Shown: piece by piece, positions 1-8,773 of the stretch
How positions within the stretch are numbered: the stretch's first letter is position 1
How the letters are laid out: each line of letters starts with the position of its first letter
NCBI GenBank assembly: GCA_964486285.1
Contig: CAZALH010000001.1
Span: 120,743-184,742, forward strand
Reading direction: 5' to 3'
DNA length: 64,000 bases
From: JAIDVZ01 sp964486285
GTDB taxonomy: Bacteria > Verrucomicrobiota > Verrucomicrobiia > Opitutales > JAIRKQ01
Position numbers and translations under genes: made by a program
The notes under the pieces: model-generated
Told to the model about the DNA's origin: nothing
The model's database searches: none
What the model saw: the letters and a program-made list of their open reading frames with translations, nothing else

Positions 1-287
1 ATATCGGTGATATCATATGAAGCACCTAAATAAGGAGCCACATCATTTCTTGTTCCTCTCTCGAGCCCTAAAGCTGCACTTGTTCCAGCATATACTTTGC
101 CTTTTTCAAACATAGGCATATTAACTTCTACTTTAGGGACAAATACATGGCACCCCTCTTTACGCCCACGTTTTGCATATTCGCTTGAGAATTTTACTTC
201 AGTATCAACACCTAAAGTTGGAATCTCAAAAGCACCAAGATAACCAAGGCTCAACAAGCCTGTAGCAATCATAGCTAATTTTTTCAT
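1..287 (-). CDS. Outer-membrane/porin-like protein, 5' part only (runs off the window)
   Basis: Seen: an ATG at 287 opens a minus-strand frame that stays open to the left edge (95 codons visible). A GGAG ribosome-binding site lies about 8 bases upstream. The N-terminus (MKKLAMIATGLLSLGYLGAF) is a typical Sec signal peptide. The next residues alternate polar and hydrophobic positions (EVKFSSEYAKRG, VYAGTSAALGLERG), as in strands of an outer-membrane beta-barrel. Inference: an exported barrel protein of the porin-like kind; the exact family cannot be named from 95 residues. The leader contains two overlapping inverted repeats (320-378). The 3' part lies outside the window. Confidence 0.6.
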   Translation of the reverse strand, partial: MKKLAMIATGLLSLGYLGAFEIPTLGVDTEVKFSSEYAKRGRKEGCHVFVPKVEVNMPMFEKGKVYAGTSAALGLERGTRNDVAPYLGASYDITD

Positions 288-319
288 AATTTTTCTCCAA
301 TTTAGTTTTTTTCAGGAAA

Positions 320-378
320 GTCATCAGTTTAATTGATGACTACTTATTTGTAATCATGTTAATGATACATAAGTAGTC
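320..378. repeat. Two overlapping inverted repeats in the leader of the porin-like gene
   Basis: Seen: GACTACTTAT at 338-347 is perfectly complementary to ATAAGTAGTC at 369-378. Inside it GTAATCAT (350-357) pairs with ATGATAC (362-368) with one bulge, giving a hairpin of about 41 bases. A second repeat, GTCATCA (320-326) with TGATGAC (334-340), shares bases 338-340, so the two hairpins cannot both form completely. There is no clear T-run after either on the minus strand. This could be a terminator for the gene ending at 426, an mRNA-stabilising stem or a leader switch; the sequence does not decide. Confidence 0.55.
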
Positions 379-425
379 AAGTAATTTTATAATTTTTAAC
401 AAAAAAATGTTTTATGTAAAAAAAA

Positions 426-1178
426 TTAATTAAAATCACGTTTACAATTCATGTTAACTGAATATTTGTATAGCGTAAAAAAGCTTTGCATTAGAGCGAT
501 ATATAAACCAGCATAACCGTCTAAAAATCCTAGTTTGATCACGTATCCACGAAAAAATTTCCATAAAGCATGGCTTACAGCTTTGATATGTTTTATTGTA
601 TTTTCACCTTCCGTTGCATATAGTTCAGCATACCTTAAATTTTTATAAATATATTGTGAAATAGAACGATATGAATAATGCCGCAAATATCCAGGCAATT
701 TTTTTACCTTTCCAGAAATTATGAGTTTTTCATGAACATTATTATTCGACCATTGACCATATCCTTTCCTTACAACACGGGTAATGTAATCAGGAGACCA
801 ATCTCCATATTTAATCCAACGGTTCATAAAAAATGTACGTCGAGAAAAATATGCCCCAGAATATTTATGGTTACTATCTTGTATAAAATTCTTAATAGAG
901 TGACACAATACATCATCTAATTCTTCATCGGCATCTAAGCATAAGATCCATTTTTGACTAGACATACTAAGTGCAAAATTTTTTTGTACAGAAAATCCTT
1001 CCCAAGGATGAAAGTATACTTTTGCTCCAAATGACCTTGCAATTTCACATGTATTATCAGTGGAATCATTGACCACAACGATGATTTCAGAAGATATTGG
1101 TAGTACAGATTGTAAACATCGTCCAATATTATCCTCTTCATTAGAAGCAATAATTGCAACACTTAGTGGTACGTTCAT
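426..1178 (-). CDS. Family 2 glycosyltransferase, WaaE/KdtX-like (LPS core)
   Basis: Predicted to transfer a sugar from a nucleotide donor to lipopolysaccharide core on the cytoplasmic face of the inner membrane. Seen: 250 residues with a GT-A fold start (LSVAIIASNEEDNIGRCL, residues 5-22), then VVVNDSTDNT (34-43) and an acidic DADEE metal/nucleotide motif at 82-86. The C-terminal pattern (GFLDGYAGLYIALMQSF) is typical of the WaaE/KdtX group. Length matches that family (about 250). It is a single gene, divergent from the sigma-factor operon at 1235. The exact sugar and acceptor cannot be read from the sequence. Confidence 0.8.
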   Translation of the reverse strand: MNVPLSVAIIASNEEDNIGRCLQSVLPISSEIIVVVNDSTDNTCEIARSFGAKVYFHPWEGFSVQKNFALSMSSQKWILCLDADEELDDVLCHSIKNFIQDSNHKYSGAYFSRRTFFMNRWIKYGDWSPDYITRVVRKGYGQWSNNNVHEKLIISGKVKKLPGYLRHYSYRSISQYIYKNLRYAELYATEGENTIKHIKAVSHALWKFFRGYVIKLGFLDGYAGLYIALMQSFFTLYKYSVNMNCKRDFN

Positions 1179-1234
1179 ACAATGCTTATACTCTATGCTT
1201 GATTCATCGCAAATAAAATAGTATGTTATAAACA

Positions 1235-1861
1235 GTGGATGTTACAAGTGATATAAGCAGTGTGAAAGGCAACATCGGAACTTCGGTCGTCAATGATGAA
1301 GATATAGCCCTTGTTAATCGTGTCCGTGATCACGATATTAACGCATTTAATACATTGGTAAAAAAATATCGCGAAAGATTATATTCTGTCGTTTACAATT
1401 TAATCGCTAATAAAGAAGATGCATTAGATATCACCCAAGACGTATTTATTAAAGCTTTTCAATCAATTGATAAATTTCATGGTAAATCAGCATTCTACAC
1501 ATGGATTTATCGAATCGCCATTAATGCAGCACTATCATTTATACGTAAAAATAAGTTTAATCGTTTTTTTAGTTTCGAAAAATTACAGGAAGATGGCCTA
1601 GAATATTTTTATCAAGAAAATAATATTCTCGATAAATCAACAGCAGATAGAACTACATTATTGAAAGAATTACAGGAAAAATTGAACATCGCTTTACAAA
1701 AATTATCTAACAAGCATAGAGTGGTTGTAGTATTGTACGAAATCGAAGGGTTGGATCATGCTGCAATAGCCGCTATATTAAAATGTTCGGAGGGGACTGT
1801 ACGCTCACGGTTACATTACGCTAAAGAACAGTTAAAAGGATTGTTGAAAGATTACATATAA
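1235..1861 (+). CDS. ECF-type RNA polymerase sigma factor (RpoE-like)
   Basis: Directs RNA polymerase to a stress or envelope regulon. Seen: 208 residues. Region 2 spans about residues 35-100 (LVKKYRERLYSVVYNLIANK, ALDITQDVFIKAFQSI). Region 4 spans about 150-205 with the helix-turn-helix AAIAAILKCSEGTVRSRLHY. The start is GTG at 1235; no in-frame ATG precedes the conserved part, so the first 20 or so residues are uncertain. The stop overlaps the next start by one base (TAATG), so the pair is translationally coupled. The order sigma, membrane protein, HtrA homologue mirrors rpoE-rseA-mucD operons, suggesting an envelope-stress sigma factor held by the following gene product (inference). Confidence 0.85.
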   Translation: MDVTSDISSVKGNIGTSVVNDEDIALVNRVRDHDINAFNTLVKKYRERLYSVVYNLIANKEDALDITQDVFIKAFQSIDKFHGKSAFYTWIYRIAINAALSFIRKNKFNRFFSFEKLQEDGLEYFYQENNILDKSTADRTTLLKELQEKLNIALQKLSNKHRVVVVLYEIEGLDHAAIAAILKCSEGTVRSRLHYAKEQLKGLLKDYI

Positions 1862-2316
1862 TGAAAAAAAATAAAAATAGTAGCGAAGATAGGTACTTAC
1901 ATAACTTACTACAGCTTAAAAAATTAGAGCGTCCAGATGAACAGACATGGGCACAGTTTGAATACTCTTTAGAACGTAAATGCTTAGGCAGTATAGTAGG
2001 AAAAGATACTTCATGGACTAAAAAAATATTTAATATATTGTTCAATAAAAACTTGGCTTATGCATTGGCAAGTATTTGCTTAACAATTACGTGTGGAATA
2101 CTAATACAACAGATCACAAAGTGTGACAATCAATACTACGATAAAATCGTTGATATTTCCACTGTTGAAAATCAAAAATCATATGTATACGACGCAATCA
2201 TGACTTCCACTCCAATAACTATATCCGCTGATTTAGGGGTACGATGCAATAGACGGGAAAAAGGAATTGGTTACGTCTGTGACGTAATAAGCAACAGTAA
2301 TTTATCTACACAGTAA
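1861..2316 (+). CDS. Putative single-pass membrane anti-sigma factor
   Basis: Seen: 151 residues, charged N-terminal part of about 60 residues, one transmembrane segment at about 66-84 (AYALASICLTITCGILI) and a C-terminal part outside it with two cysteines. Its ATG overlaps the stop of the ECF sigma gene, and a HtrA homologue follows 8 bases later. Position, size and topology fit an anti-sigma factor that binds the sigma factor through its cytoplasmic N-terminus. No zinc-binding HxxxCxxC anti-sigma motif is present, so the call rests on context and topology, not on a recognised domain. Confidence 0.5.
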   Translation: MKKNKNSSEDRYLHNLLQLKKLERPDEQTWAQFEYSLERKCLGSIVGKDTSWTKKIFNILFNKNLAYALASICLTITCGILIQQITKCDNQYYDKIVDISTVENQKSYVYDAIMTSTPITISADLGVRCNRREKGIGYVCDVISNSNLSTQ

Positions 2317-2324
2317 GTAAATAC

Positions 2325-3431
2325 ATGGAGAAAATCGTCAAAGTAACGTTTATATTTTTACTATTCTTGTGGACAAAGACATCGTTTTTATACGCTACAA
2401 ATATTAAACAACAGGCCAACGATACTTCCGCATCTGCTCATGCACCCGATAATGTCGAAATAAATAAAAATGAAGTAGGAATGTCAGAAGCGGCATCTAT
2501 TTGGAATCACTACTGCGTAAAAGATCTCTTTAATAAGAAAAAGACAACTGTTGTACGTGTAATTGGTATTCAAGATATACAAAACAACAATGAACCTGAC
2601 AAAAATGTAACACATACGCAATCGGTATTATCTGGTACAGGATTTTTTGTATCCGATCAAGCACATGTTGTAACGGCTGCCTCAATAGTAGCATCAGCAC
2701 ATGTATTATGGGTAGAATATTTTGGCTTGTCATATGCCGCTGAATGTATAGGGTACGACCCGTTGTTAAACATCGCAATTATTCGCTTGTTACAACCACC
2801 GGAACAATTCGAGCGTGTTGACATTACGCCAAAGGATAATTTTGAGTTGGCCAATATTGGGGATTTTGCTGTATTCATAGGGTGTAGGTTGGAATTAGAT
2901 CCTGCTCCGGCGATTGGAAATATCGTTGGAAAAAATATTTCTTATGGAGAACATGTATTTTTAACGACATACCTACGTAGCGACATTGAATTTTGCGGTG
3001 GAGAAAGTGGTGCCCCGGTATTTGGGCTTGATGGCAAATTAATCGGTATGATGGTAGCAGCATTGCCAGAATTACATTCCAGCTTTATTCTCCCACGACG
3101 TGCAATTAAACGAACATACGATGATATCATAAAGCTTGGAAGCACAATTTATAGTTCTTTGGGTATTGAAATTCATGCTGAATATAAGCTTGGAATTGGG
3201 CAACAAATTATAATTTCGCGTGTAATTCATGATTCCAGTGCTGAACGATGCGGATTGCAAGCTGGTGATATTTTAGTATCAATGAACGAATTTCATATTA
3301 AACATCGTGAAGATTTGCACAATGCACTATTCTTTTCACACCCTGGGGAAACAATGATTATAGTGGTGTCCCGAAATGGGCAGCAATTAACATTTCATAT
3401 GCCACTGGAACAATCTGTTGCGAAACAGTAA
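2325..3431 (+). CDS. HtrA/Deg-like trypsin-fold protein with PDZ domain, probably inactive protease
   Basis: Seen: 368 residues with a signal peptide (about 1-24), a trypsin-like domain (about 95-270) and one PDZ domain (about 275-360, with SSAERCGLQAGDILVSMN). The catalytic Ser is kept (GGESGAPVF, Ser228). The position of the catalytic His reads VVTAAS (Ser120 instead of His), and the catalytic Asp position reads DPLLNIAII (Asn149 instead of Asp). Spacing of the three sites matches DegP, so the substitutions are not an alignment slip. Known: HtrA proteins need the triad for proteolysis. Inference: a periplasmic binding or chaperone-like sensor working with the linked sigma/anti-sigma pair. 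Confidence 0.8.
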   Translation: MEKIVKVTFIFLLFLWTKTSFLYATNIKQQANDTSASAHAPDNVEINKNEVGMSEAASIWNHYCVKDLFNKKKTTVVRVIGIQDIQNNNEPDKNVTHTQSVLSGTGFFVSDQAHVVTAASIVASAHVLWVEYFGLSYAAECIGYDPLLNIAIIRLLQPPEQFERVDITPKDNFELANIGDFAVFIGCRLELDPAPAIGNIVGKNISYGEHVFLTTYLRSDIEFCGGESGAPVFGLDGKLIGMMVAALPELHSSFILPRRAIKRTYDDIIKLGSTIYSSLGIEIHAEYKLGIGQQIIISRVIHDSSAERCGLQAGDILVSMNEFHIKHREDLHNALFFSHPGETMIIVVSRNGQQLTFHMPLEQSVAKQ

Positions 3432-3442
3432 CAATACAACAT

Positions 3443-4339
3443 ATGCCTCAGTCTTATCGTTCAATATATTCTACAACATTAAATCAGGAGCAAGAAAAAA
3501 GCTTATATGAATGGTTCTATTCTCAATCATTAGTACGACACCATGTTAATTATGCTCAACTTGCATTTAAATGGAATGCCGTAAATGTAGTATTATATAA
3601 CAGCCACAAATTAGTAGTACAGGGAAAAAACACTGAAGATTTTATTCAATTGATACTGGAACCATTGATATTAAAGCAAGTAACTATCGGTTACGACAAT
3701 GTCTTACATAGTGAATGGTTTGAAGAACATGCAGGTATGGATGAAAGTGGGAAAGGTGACCTCTTTGGTCCCTTAGTAACAGCCTGTGTAATCGCAAATG
3801 AGGAACAAGTTAAACAACTTATATCCGATGGCATAAAAGATAGTAAACAAGTAAGCAGCGATAATAGCATTGTTCAATTATCAGAAAAAATTCGACGCAC
3901 TGGATGTATCATAGAAACTATGAGTGTATCTATGGCAAAGTATAACGAATTATATATTAAGTTTCACAGTAATATGAACTTACTGCTGGGATGGATGCAT
4001 ACATGCTCGCTAAAAAATGCTCTAGCTAAAAAACCGGTGTCTTGGGGCATGCTCGATCAATTTTCCAAAAGGCCCATTGTTCAATCGATGCTAAAAAACA
4101 TCAACTTTGAACTACGCATGGAAACCAAAGCCGAATCGGACCCCGTAGTTGCCGCTGCCTCCATAATTGCCCGTGCAGAGTATTTACAGCACATGCAAGA
4201 GTTATCAAAATTAGCAGATATGTCACTTATGAAAGGTGCTAGTCAACGTGTTACTGAGCAAGCAATTGCACTTAAAGAGCGCCTTGGCCAAGAGGCTATG
4301 AAAAACTTCGTAAAGTTACATTTTAAAACTGCACCATAA
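3443..4339 (+). CDS. rnhC: Ribonuclease HIII
   Basis: Removes RNA from RNA-DNA hybrids. Seen: 298 residues, the size of RNase HIII. An N-terminal TBP-like substrate-binding region covers about 1-90. The catalytic domain begins with GMDESGKGDLFGP (Asp100, Glu101), followed by DQFSK and ESDPVVAAASIIAR, which supply the remaining acidic residues. Known: the N-terminal extension and the GMDESGKGD form separate RNase HIII from HII. It is 11 bases downstream of the HtrA homologue, probably in the same transcript, and ends 3 bases from the convergent murF stop. Confidence 0.9.
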   Translation: MPQSYRSIYSTTLNQEQEKSLYEWFYSQSLVRHHVNYAQLAFKWNAVNVVLYNSHKLVVQGKNTEDFIQLILEPLILKQVTIGYDNVLHSEWFEEHAGMDESGKGDLFGPLVTACVIANEEQVKQLISDGIKDSKQVSSDNSIVQLSEKIRRTGCIIETMSVSMAKYNELYIKFHSNMNLLLGWMHTCSLKNALAKKPVSWGMLDQFSKRPIVQSMLKNINFELRMETKAESDPVVAAASIIARAEYLQHMQELSKLADMSLMKGASQRVTEQAIALKERLGQEAMKNFVKLHFKTAP

Positions 4340-4342
4340 TCT

Positions 4343-5683
4343 TTACTTGTATACAAATTTTTCTAAATGGTAGAAATGATGCCCTTTTATATACACTATT
4401 CCCGAAAATGAATTTATAATATCAGAAATATTATTAGGGTTTTTTATGCACAAATACTCTACGTTGGAAAATTTCTGGAGTATCCCAGTTTCAATAGCAT
4501 TAGCTTGATCACCAATTAAAACAATAGTATCTTTCGAACGAATTGGCAAAGTCGCACCAAGGTTTATATTTATTTCATAAGAATCATTCCCAATTTCTTC
4601 ATTTTTTAATGAACCAATAATGAATAACCGTCCATTATTAGGAAATAATCGATCAAAATTAGCCAACGAATCGCAAAATGCCACAAAATTTGCATTATAA
4701 CAGTCAATGTAAAATGTTTTATTTCCTATTTGTTCTACCGATCCTCTTAAAAATGATGGTTCCCATATATTTAAACGTTGTTCGATTCGTTCTTTTTCTT
4801 CTCCATGAAGCAAAGAATATACAGCAGCTAATACTAAATTTTTAGTCATGCCATTACTCATCTTATGTGGAACTAAAAATGAGTAATTCATATCATGTAT
4901 GCTTATATTTAATTTCCTAACATCTTCTTTATAAGTAACATAATATTTTACCTTACTATTTGATTTATCACTTGGAATAACGCATTCATCTTTGATGTTT
5001 TGAAAGCATTTAAATCGCAATAAATCTTCTGATAAAATGCATTGTCCATGATTATTTAAGACAAATTCTGCTAATTTACATTTTTCATTAGCAACATTTT
5101 CTTCACTAATAAATCCACTTAAATGAATACGACAAACCCCGGTAATGATGCCATCAGTCGGGTTAACTAAGTGTAATTTTTCTTCGATACTACCAATTGT
5201 ATCAATCCCAATTTCTACAACTGCATTATTTTCAGAGTTGCATAACTTTCCAAGGGTCATGCAAAGCCCCAGCTTATTATTTTCATTTAAAAACGTCTTA
5301 TTGTGTTTCACTCCAAGCAATAAACTGAGAATATCTTTTGTTGTCGTTTTTCCCATACTTCCCGTAATGCCAATAACTGATCCGGTATAGTGAGAACGCG
5401 CAACTTTAGCCAATATTTTTAAAGTCTCAATGGTATTATATTTACATACAAACTGTGGGATCATTAATCCCGTATGAGGGTATTGAACCAGTGCACAAGA
5501 AGCGCCCTTGTGTTGGGCATCTTCAATAAAATCATGTCCATCAACATGGGCAGTTTTTATTGCTACAAAACAATCGTTTGGTAACAATTTCCTAGTATCA
5601 TTACAAAAACGTGTAATAACTTTTGGTTTTCTTCCATCTAACCAGTACCCCAAACAAGGTTCATCGAAATACGACAATTCCAT
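4343..5683 (-). CDS. murF: UDP-MurNAc-tripeptide--D-alanyl-D-alanine ligase
   Basis: Adds D-Ala-D-Ala to the UDP-MurNAc-tripeptide in the cytoplasm, the last soluble step of peptidoglycan precursor synthesis. Seen: 446 residues. An N-terminal uridine-binding region carries the pattern FCNDTRKLLPNDCFVAIK. The Mur ligase P-loop is GITGSMGKTTTKD at about 105-117. The central and C-terminal domains include DCYNANFVAFCDSL. It starts one base after the murE stop, so the two are co-transcribed and probably coupled. Last gene of the minus-strand comF-accD-murE-murF cluster. Confidence 0.9.
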   Translation of the reverse strand: MELSYFDEPCLGYWLDGRKPKVITRFCNDTRKLLPNDCFVAIKTAHVDGHDFIEDAQHKGASCALVQYPHTGLMIPQFVCKYNTIETLKILAKVARSHYTGSVIGITGSMGKTTTKDILSLLLGVKHNKTFLNENNKLGLCMTLGKLCNSENNAVVEIGIDTIGSIEEKLHLVNPTDGIITGVCRIHLSGFISEENVANEKCKLAEFVLNNHGQCILSEDLLRFKCFQNIKDECVIPSDKSNSKVKYYVTYKEDVRKLNISIHDMNYSFLVPHKMSNGMTKNLVLAAVYSLLHGEEKERIEQRLNIWEPSFLRGSVEQIGNKTFYIDCYNANFVAFCDSLANFDRLFPNNGRLFIIGSLKNEEIGNDSYEININLGATLPIRSKDTIVLIGDQANAIETGILQKFSNVEYLCIKNPNNISDIINSFSGIVYIKGHHFYHLEKFVYK

Positions 5684-5684
5684 A

Positions 5685-7169
5685 CTAGATTAATTCGTTG
5701 ATTTCCTCCACAACTTCACGATCATTGAAATGAACAGTATTGTTTCCAATTTTTTGGAAGTTTTCATGCCCTCTACCAGCAAATAATATAACGTCTCCAA
5801 TTTGTGATATATGAATTGCTTTTTCAATAGCATCCCTTCTATCTTCAATAAATTCTACTGATGAACCAGATGTAATTCCTTCTTTCATATCATTAAAAAT
5901 TTGCTCCTGAGACTCAGAACGTGGATTATCTGATGTCGCAATAGACAAATCAGATAGTGATGAAACGATACTCATCATTGGTGCTCTTTTGGAACGATCA
6001 CGATCCCCACCACATCCAAATACAGTAATCAAGCGACCATCTGTACATGAACGTAATACATTTAAAATTGTTTTCAGCGCAGCCGGGGTATGTGCAAAAT
6101 CAATAAAAACAGTAGCACCATTCCTTAATAAAATTTTTTCTAATCTTCCTGGCACACCGTAAAAATTTAAAATCTTTTCCTGCATTTCATAAAAATTCAG
6201 TCCCAAGCAGTGTGCTGCTGCAACACTAGCAGTAATATTAGAAATATTATGTCGCCCAATTAAATGTGTTTTAAAATAAAACTTTGTACCTTCATACTGT
6301 ATCCCAAAAGTCGCCCCCTGAAGCTGGTTATTAGCAACATCTACGATACGAAAATCAGCACTATCACTTTCACCAAAAGACAAAACTTTATGTCCTAAAT
6401 TAATCAACCTATCTATTAATCGTTGACCATATGGATCGTCAATATTGACTAAAGAAACTTTAGGAAGCGTACCATTTTGGCCATCAAATAGCTTTGCCTT
6501 AGTCAAGAAATATTGGTCAAGCGTCTTATGGTAATCCAGGTGCTCTTGCGATAGATTAGAAAAAACAGCAACATCTACATGTAAGCCGTATACACGGTAC
6601 TGATCTATTGCATGTGAACTCGCCTCTAATACAACATTTCGACATCTATTTTTCACACAAATATCTAAAAACTTATAAAAATCTAGTGCTAAAGGTGTCG
6701 TGTTAATCGCTTCAATGTGATTGTCTTCACCGAGATCATATTCTATCGTTCCAATCAAACCAGTTTTAGATACTGAATTTAATAAATGTCGCAATAAAAA
6801 ACTAATTGTTGTCTTACCATTAGTTCCTGTTATTGCTACGACATTTAAACGTTCATCTGGCATTTGATAGAAGTGTTTTGCCATCTGGGCAATACATTTG
6901 AAAAGATTTTTTACAATGATTCCATGCGATAACTGCTCATTCTCACTAATGATAATTGCATGACCATTTTTCTTCAGCACATCATCTATTAAATAGTTAG
7001 AATCTACGTGGTTCCCTTTTATTGCAAAAAAGACTGGTGTTCCATCACTCGGAATATCCCGAGAATCACGACTAAGATAAGAAATATTGCTTTGCAAGTC
7101 TACATTTTTTAATTGAAAATAATCAACGTCAAACAGTAAATCACTTAGTTCTACGGTGTTCATATCCAA
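5685..7169 (-). CDS. murE: UDP-MurNAc-L-Ala-D-Glu--meso-diaminopimelate ligase
   Basis: Adds the third stem-peptide residue to UDP-MurNAc-dipeptide. Seen: 494 residues with the P-loop VAITGTNGKTTISF at about 111-124. The C-terminal domain contains ATSDNPRSES; DNPR is the established signature for meso-diaminopimelate instead of lysine. The wall is therefore predicted to be the Gram-negative DAP type. The start at 7169 overlaps the accD 3' end by 29 bases; a second in-frame ATG at 7163 is equally possible. Followed by murF with one base between them. Confidence 0.92.
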   Translation of the reverse strand: MDMNTVELSDLLFDVDYFQLKNVDLQSNISYLSRDSRDIPSDGTPVFFAIKGNHVDSNYLIDDVLKKNGHAIIISENEQLSHGIIVKNLFKCIAQMAKHFYQMPDERLNVVAITGTNGKTTISFLLRHLLNSVSKTGLIGTIEYDLGEDNHIEAINTTPLALDFYKFLDICVKNRCRNVVLEASSHAIDQYRVYGLHVDVAVFSNLSQEHLDYHKTLDQYFLTKAKLFDGQNGTLPKVSLVNIDDPYGQRLIDRLINLGHKVLSFGESDSADFRIVDVANNQLQGATFGIQYEGTKFYFKTHLIGRHNISNITASVAAAHCLGLNFYEMQEKILNFYGVPGRLEKILLRNGATVFIDFAHTPAALKTILNVLRSCTDGRLITVFGCGGDRDRSKRAPMMSIVSSLSDLSIATSDNPRSESQEQIFNDMKEGITSGSSVEFIEDRRDAIEKAIHISQIGDVILFAGRGHENFQKIGNNTVHFNDREVVEEINELI

Positions 7170-7998
7170 AAACTTTCAAAAAATAATGTAATCGAGATTT
7201 TAAGTCATTACGATTAACAACCTGGTCAATTAAGCCATGCTCAAACAAAAACTCTGCAGTCTGAAATCCCGAAGGCAGTTCTTGGTGTGTTGTTTCTTTT
7301 ATTACTCGCGGCCCCGCAAATCCAATTAGCGCTCCTGGTTCAGCCAAAATAATATCTCCCAAAGACGCAAAACTTGCCATCACGCCAGCCATCGTAGGAT
7401 TTGTCAGAATTGGAATGTACAAAATATTTTTTTCCTTAAGCCTTGCCAATGCAGCTGATGTTTTAGCCATTTGCATTAAACTTAATACCCCCTCGTACAT
7501 TCTTGCTCCACCTGAAGCGCAAACAATTATTACTGGTATTTTTTTTTCTAGACCAAGTTCTATCGTTCGAGTGATCTTTTCTCCAACTACTGACCCCATA
7601 CTCGCCCCTAAAAAACTAAAATCCATAACTGCTAACGCGACAGGTATATTATATATTTTACCCGATCCCGCTAATACTGCATCATCCAGTTTTGTCTTTT
7701 CCTGATTACTTTGCAATTTTTTCAAATATCGCCCGTCACCACCAAAGTTTAATGGATCTACGCTTTTTAAATCTCTCCACATCTCATGAAAAGAACCATG
7801 GTCGCATAACAAATCTATCCTTTTGCGTGCACTTAATGGAAAATGATACCCGCTTTTGGGGGCCACCATATTGTTTTTATCCAAATCTTTAGTATATATC
7901 ATTTCACCACTAACTGGACACTTCATCCACATCCCTTCTGGTATGCCATGTTTTTTTACCGGGATTGTAGAATATACTGGTTTACTAAAAAGAGCCAT
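7141..7998 (-). CDS. accD: Acetyl-CoA carboxylase carboxyltransferase subunit beta, zinc ribbon degenerate
   Basis: With AccA forms the carboxyltransferase that makes malonyl-CoA for fatty acid synthesis. Seen: 285 residues from the ATG at 7998 (MALFSKPVYS, the usual AccD N-terminus); a TTG two codons upstream is less likely. The carboxyltransferase core is intact (GGARMYEGVLSLMQMAK, PTMAGVMASFASLGD, GFAGPRVI). Odd: the N-terminal zinc ribbon, normally CPxC...CPxC, reads CPVS at 27-30 and APKS at 46-49, so three of four cysteines are missing although the fold around them (SGYHF) is kept. comF upstream ends at 8001. Confidence 0.9.
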   Translation of the reverse strand: MALFSKPVYSTIPVKKHGIPEGMWMKCPVSGEMIYTKDLDKNNMVAPKSGYHFPLSARKRIDLLCDHGSFHEMWRDLKSVDPLNFGGDGRYLKKLQSNQEKTKLDDAVLAGSGKIYNIPVALAVMDFSFLGASMGSVVGEKITRTIELGLEKKIPVIIVCASGGARMYEGVLSLMQMAKTSAALARLKEKNILYIPILTNPTMAGVMASFASLGDIILAEPGALIGFAGPRVIKETTHQELPSGFQTAEFLFEHGLIDQVVNRNDLKSRLHYFLKVFGYEHRRTK

Positions 7999-8000
7999 AA

Positions 8001-8720
8001 TCAACTATGAGATAAAGTTAATATATTAACATCAATAATCCCTTGTAAATGCAACGCTTTACAACATGCTTCAATCGTAGCGCCTGTAGTTATAATATCA
8101 TCCACAACTATTACATGTTTATTCAAAATATTGCTACAATTGCGAGAGAAAAAAACATTTTTAATATTGGATATTCGTTTTTTCGGTGAAAGCTGAGTTT
8201 GGGACCTATGCCATTTCGCTTTTAGAATATTTTTGACCGTAACATTATGTCCGATTTTGGCCAGTTCTTGAGCAAGCAACATTGATTGATTATAACCACG
8301 CATGACATTCTTGAAATAATTTAACGGCACTGGTACTAAGATAGAATTTTCGATGTATTTTATTATGTCAGGTCGGTATATTTTTATCAAATTAGCAATA
8401 TCTTTCGCTAAAAAGTCATGATTTCTATACTTAAATGCCAATATAATTTTACGGCCCACACCGCAATATTTCCAGCAAGTTTCTCCATTGTTAAACATAC
8501 TTTTTGATAAATTATTATCTCGACCTGCATATTTAATTGAAGAAATTATGTTGCTACTGTCTTCTCGCGAAAACCAAATGATTTGATCAGTACATTTTTT
8601 ACAAATATTTCTACAAATAGAATGTTTATCTACTGTGGTACCACATATTGTGCAATTTCTTGGAAATAAAGAATCTACAATAACAGAACATATTTGTTTT
8701 GCAATTTTCCGCAATCTCAT
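8001..8720 (-). CDS. ComF-family phosphoribosyltransferase-like protein
   Basis: Seen: 239 residues. An N-terminal four-cysteine zinc motif (CTICG then CRNICKKC, about 21-43) is followed by VPVPLNYFKNVMRGYNQS and the PRPP-binding motif VIVVDDIITTGATIEAC near residues 205-220. Known: ComF proteins support DNA uptake or processing in competent bacteria, but homologues occur in many species without shown competence, so function here is open. It stops two bases before the accD start and appears to be the first gene of the minus-strand cluster. Confidence 0.85.
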   Translation of the reverse strand: MRLRKIAKQICSVIVDSLFPRNCTICGTTVDKHSICRNICKKCTDQIIWFSREDSSNIISSIKYAGRDNNLSKSMFNNGETCWKYCGVGRKIILAFKYRNHDFLAKDIANLIKIYRPDIIKYIENSILVPVPLNYFKNVMRGYNQSMLLAQELAKIGHNVTVKNILKAKWHRSQTQLSPKKRISNIKNVFFSRNCSNILNKHVIVVDDIITTGATIEACCKALHLQGIIDVNILTLSHS

Positions 8721-8773
8721 CTTATGTTAGATGCTTTAATTAACTAGGTTAAGTCAAGTTTTAAGAAATATTC

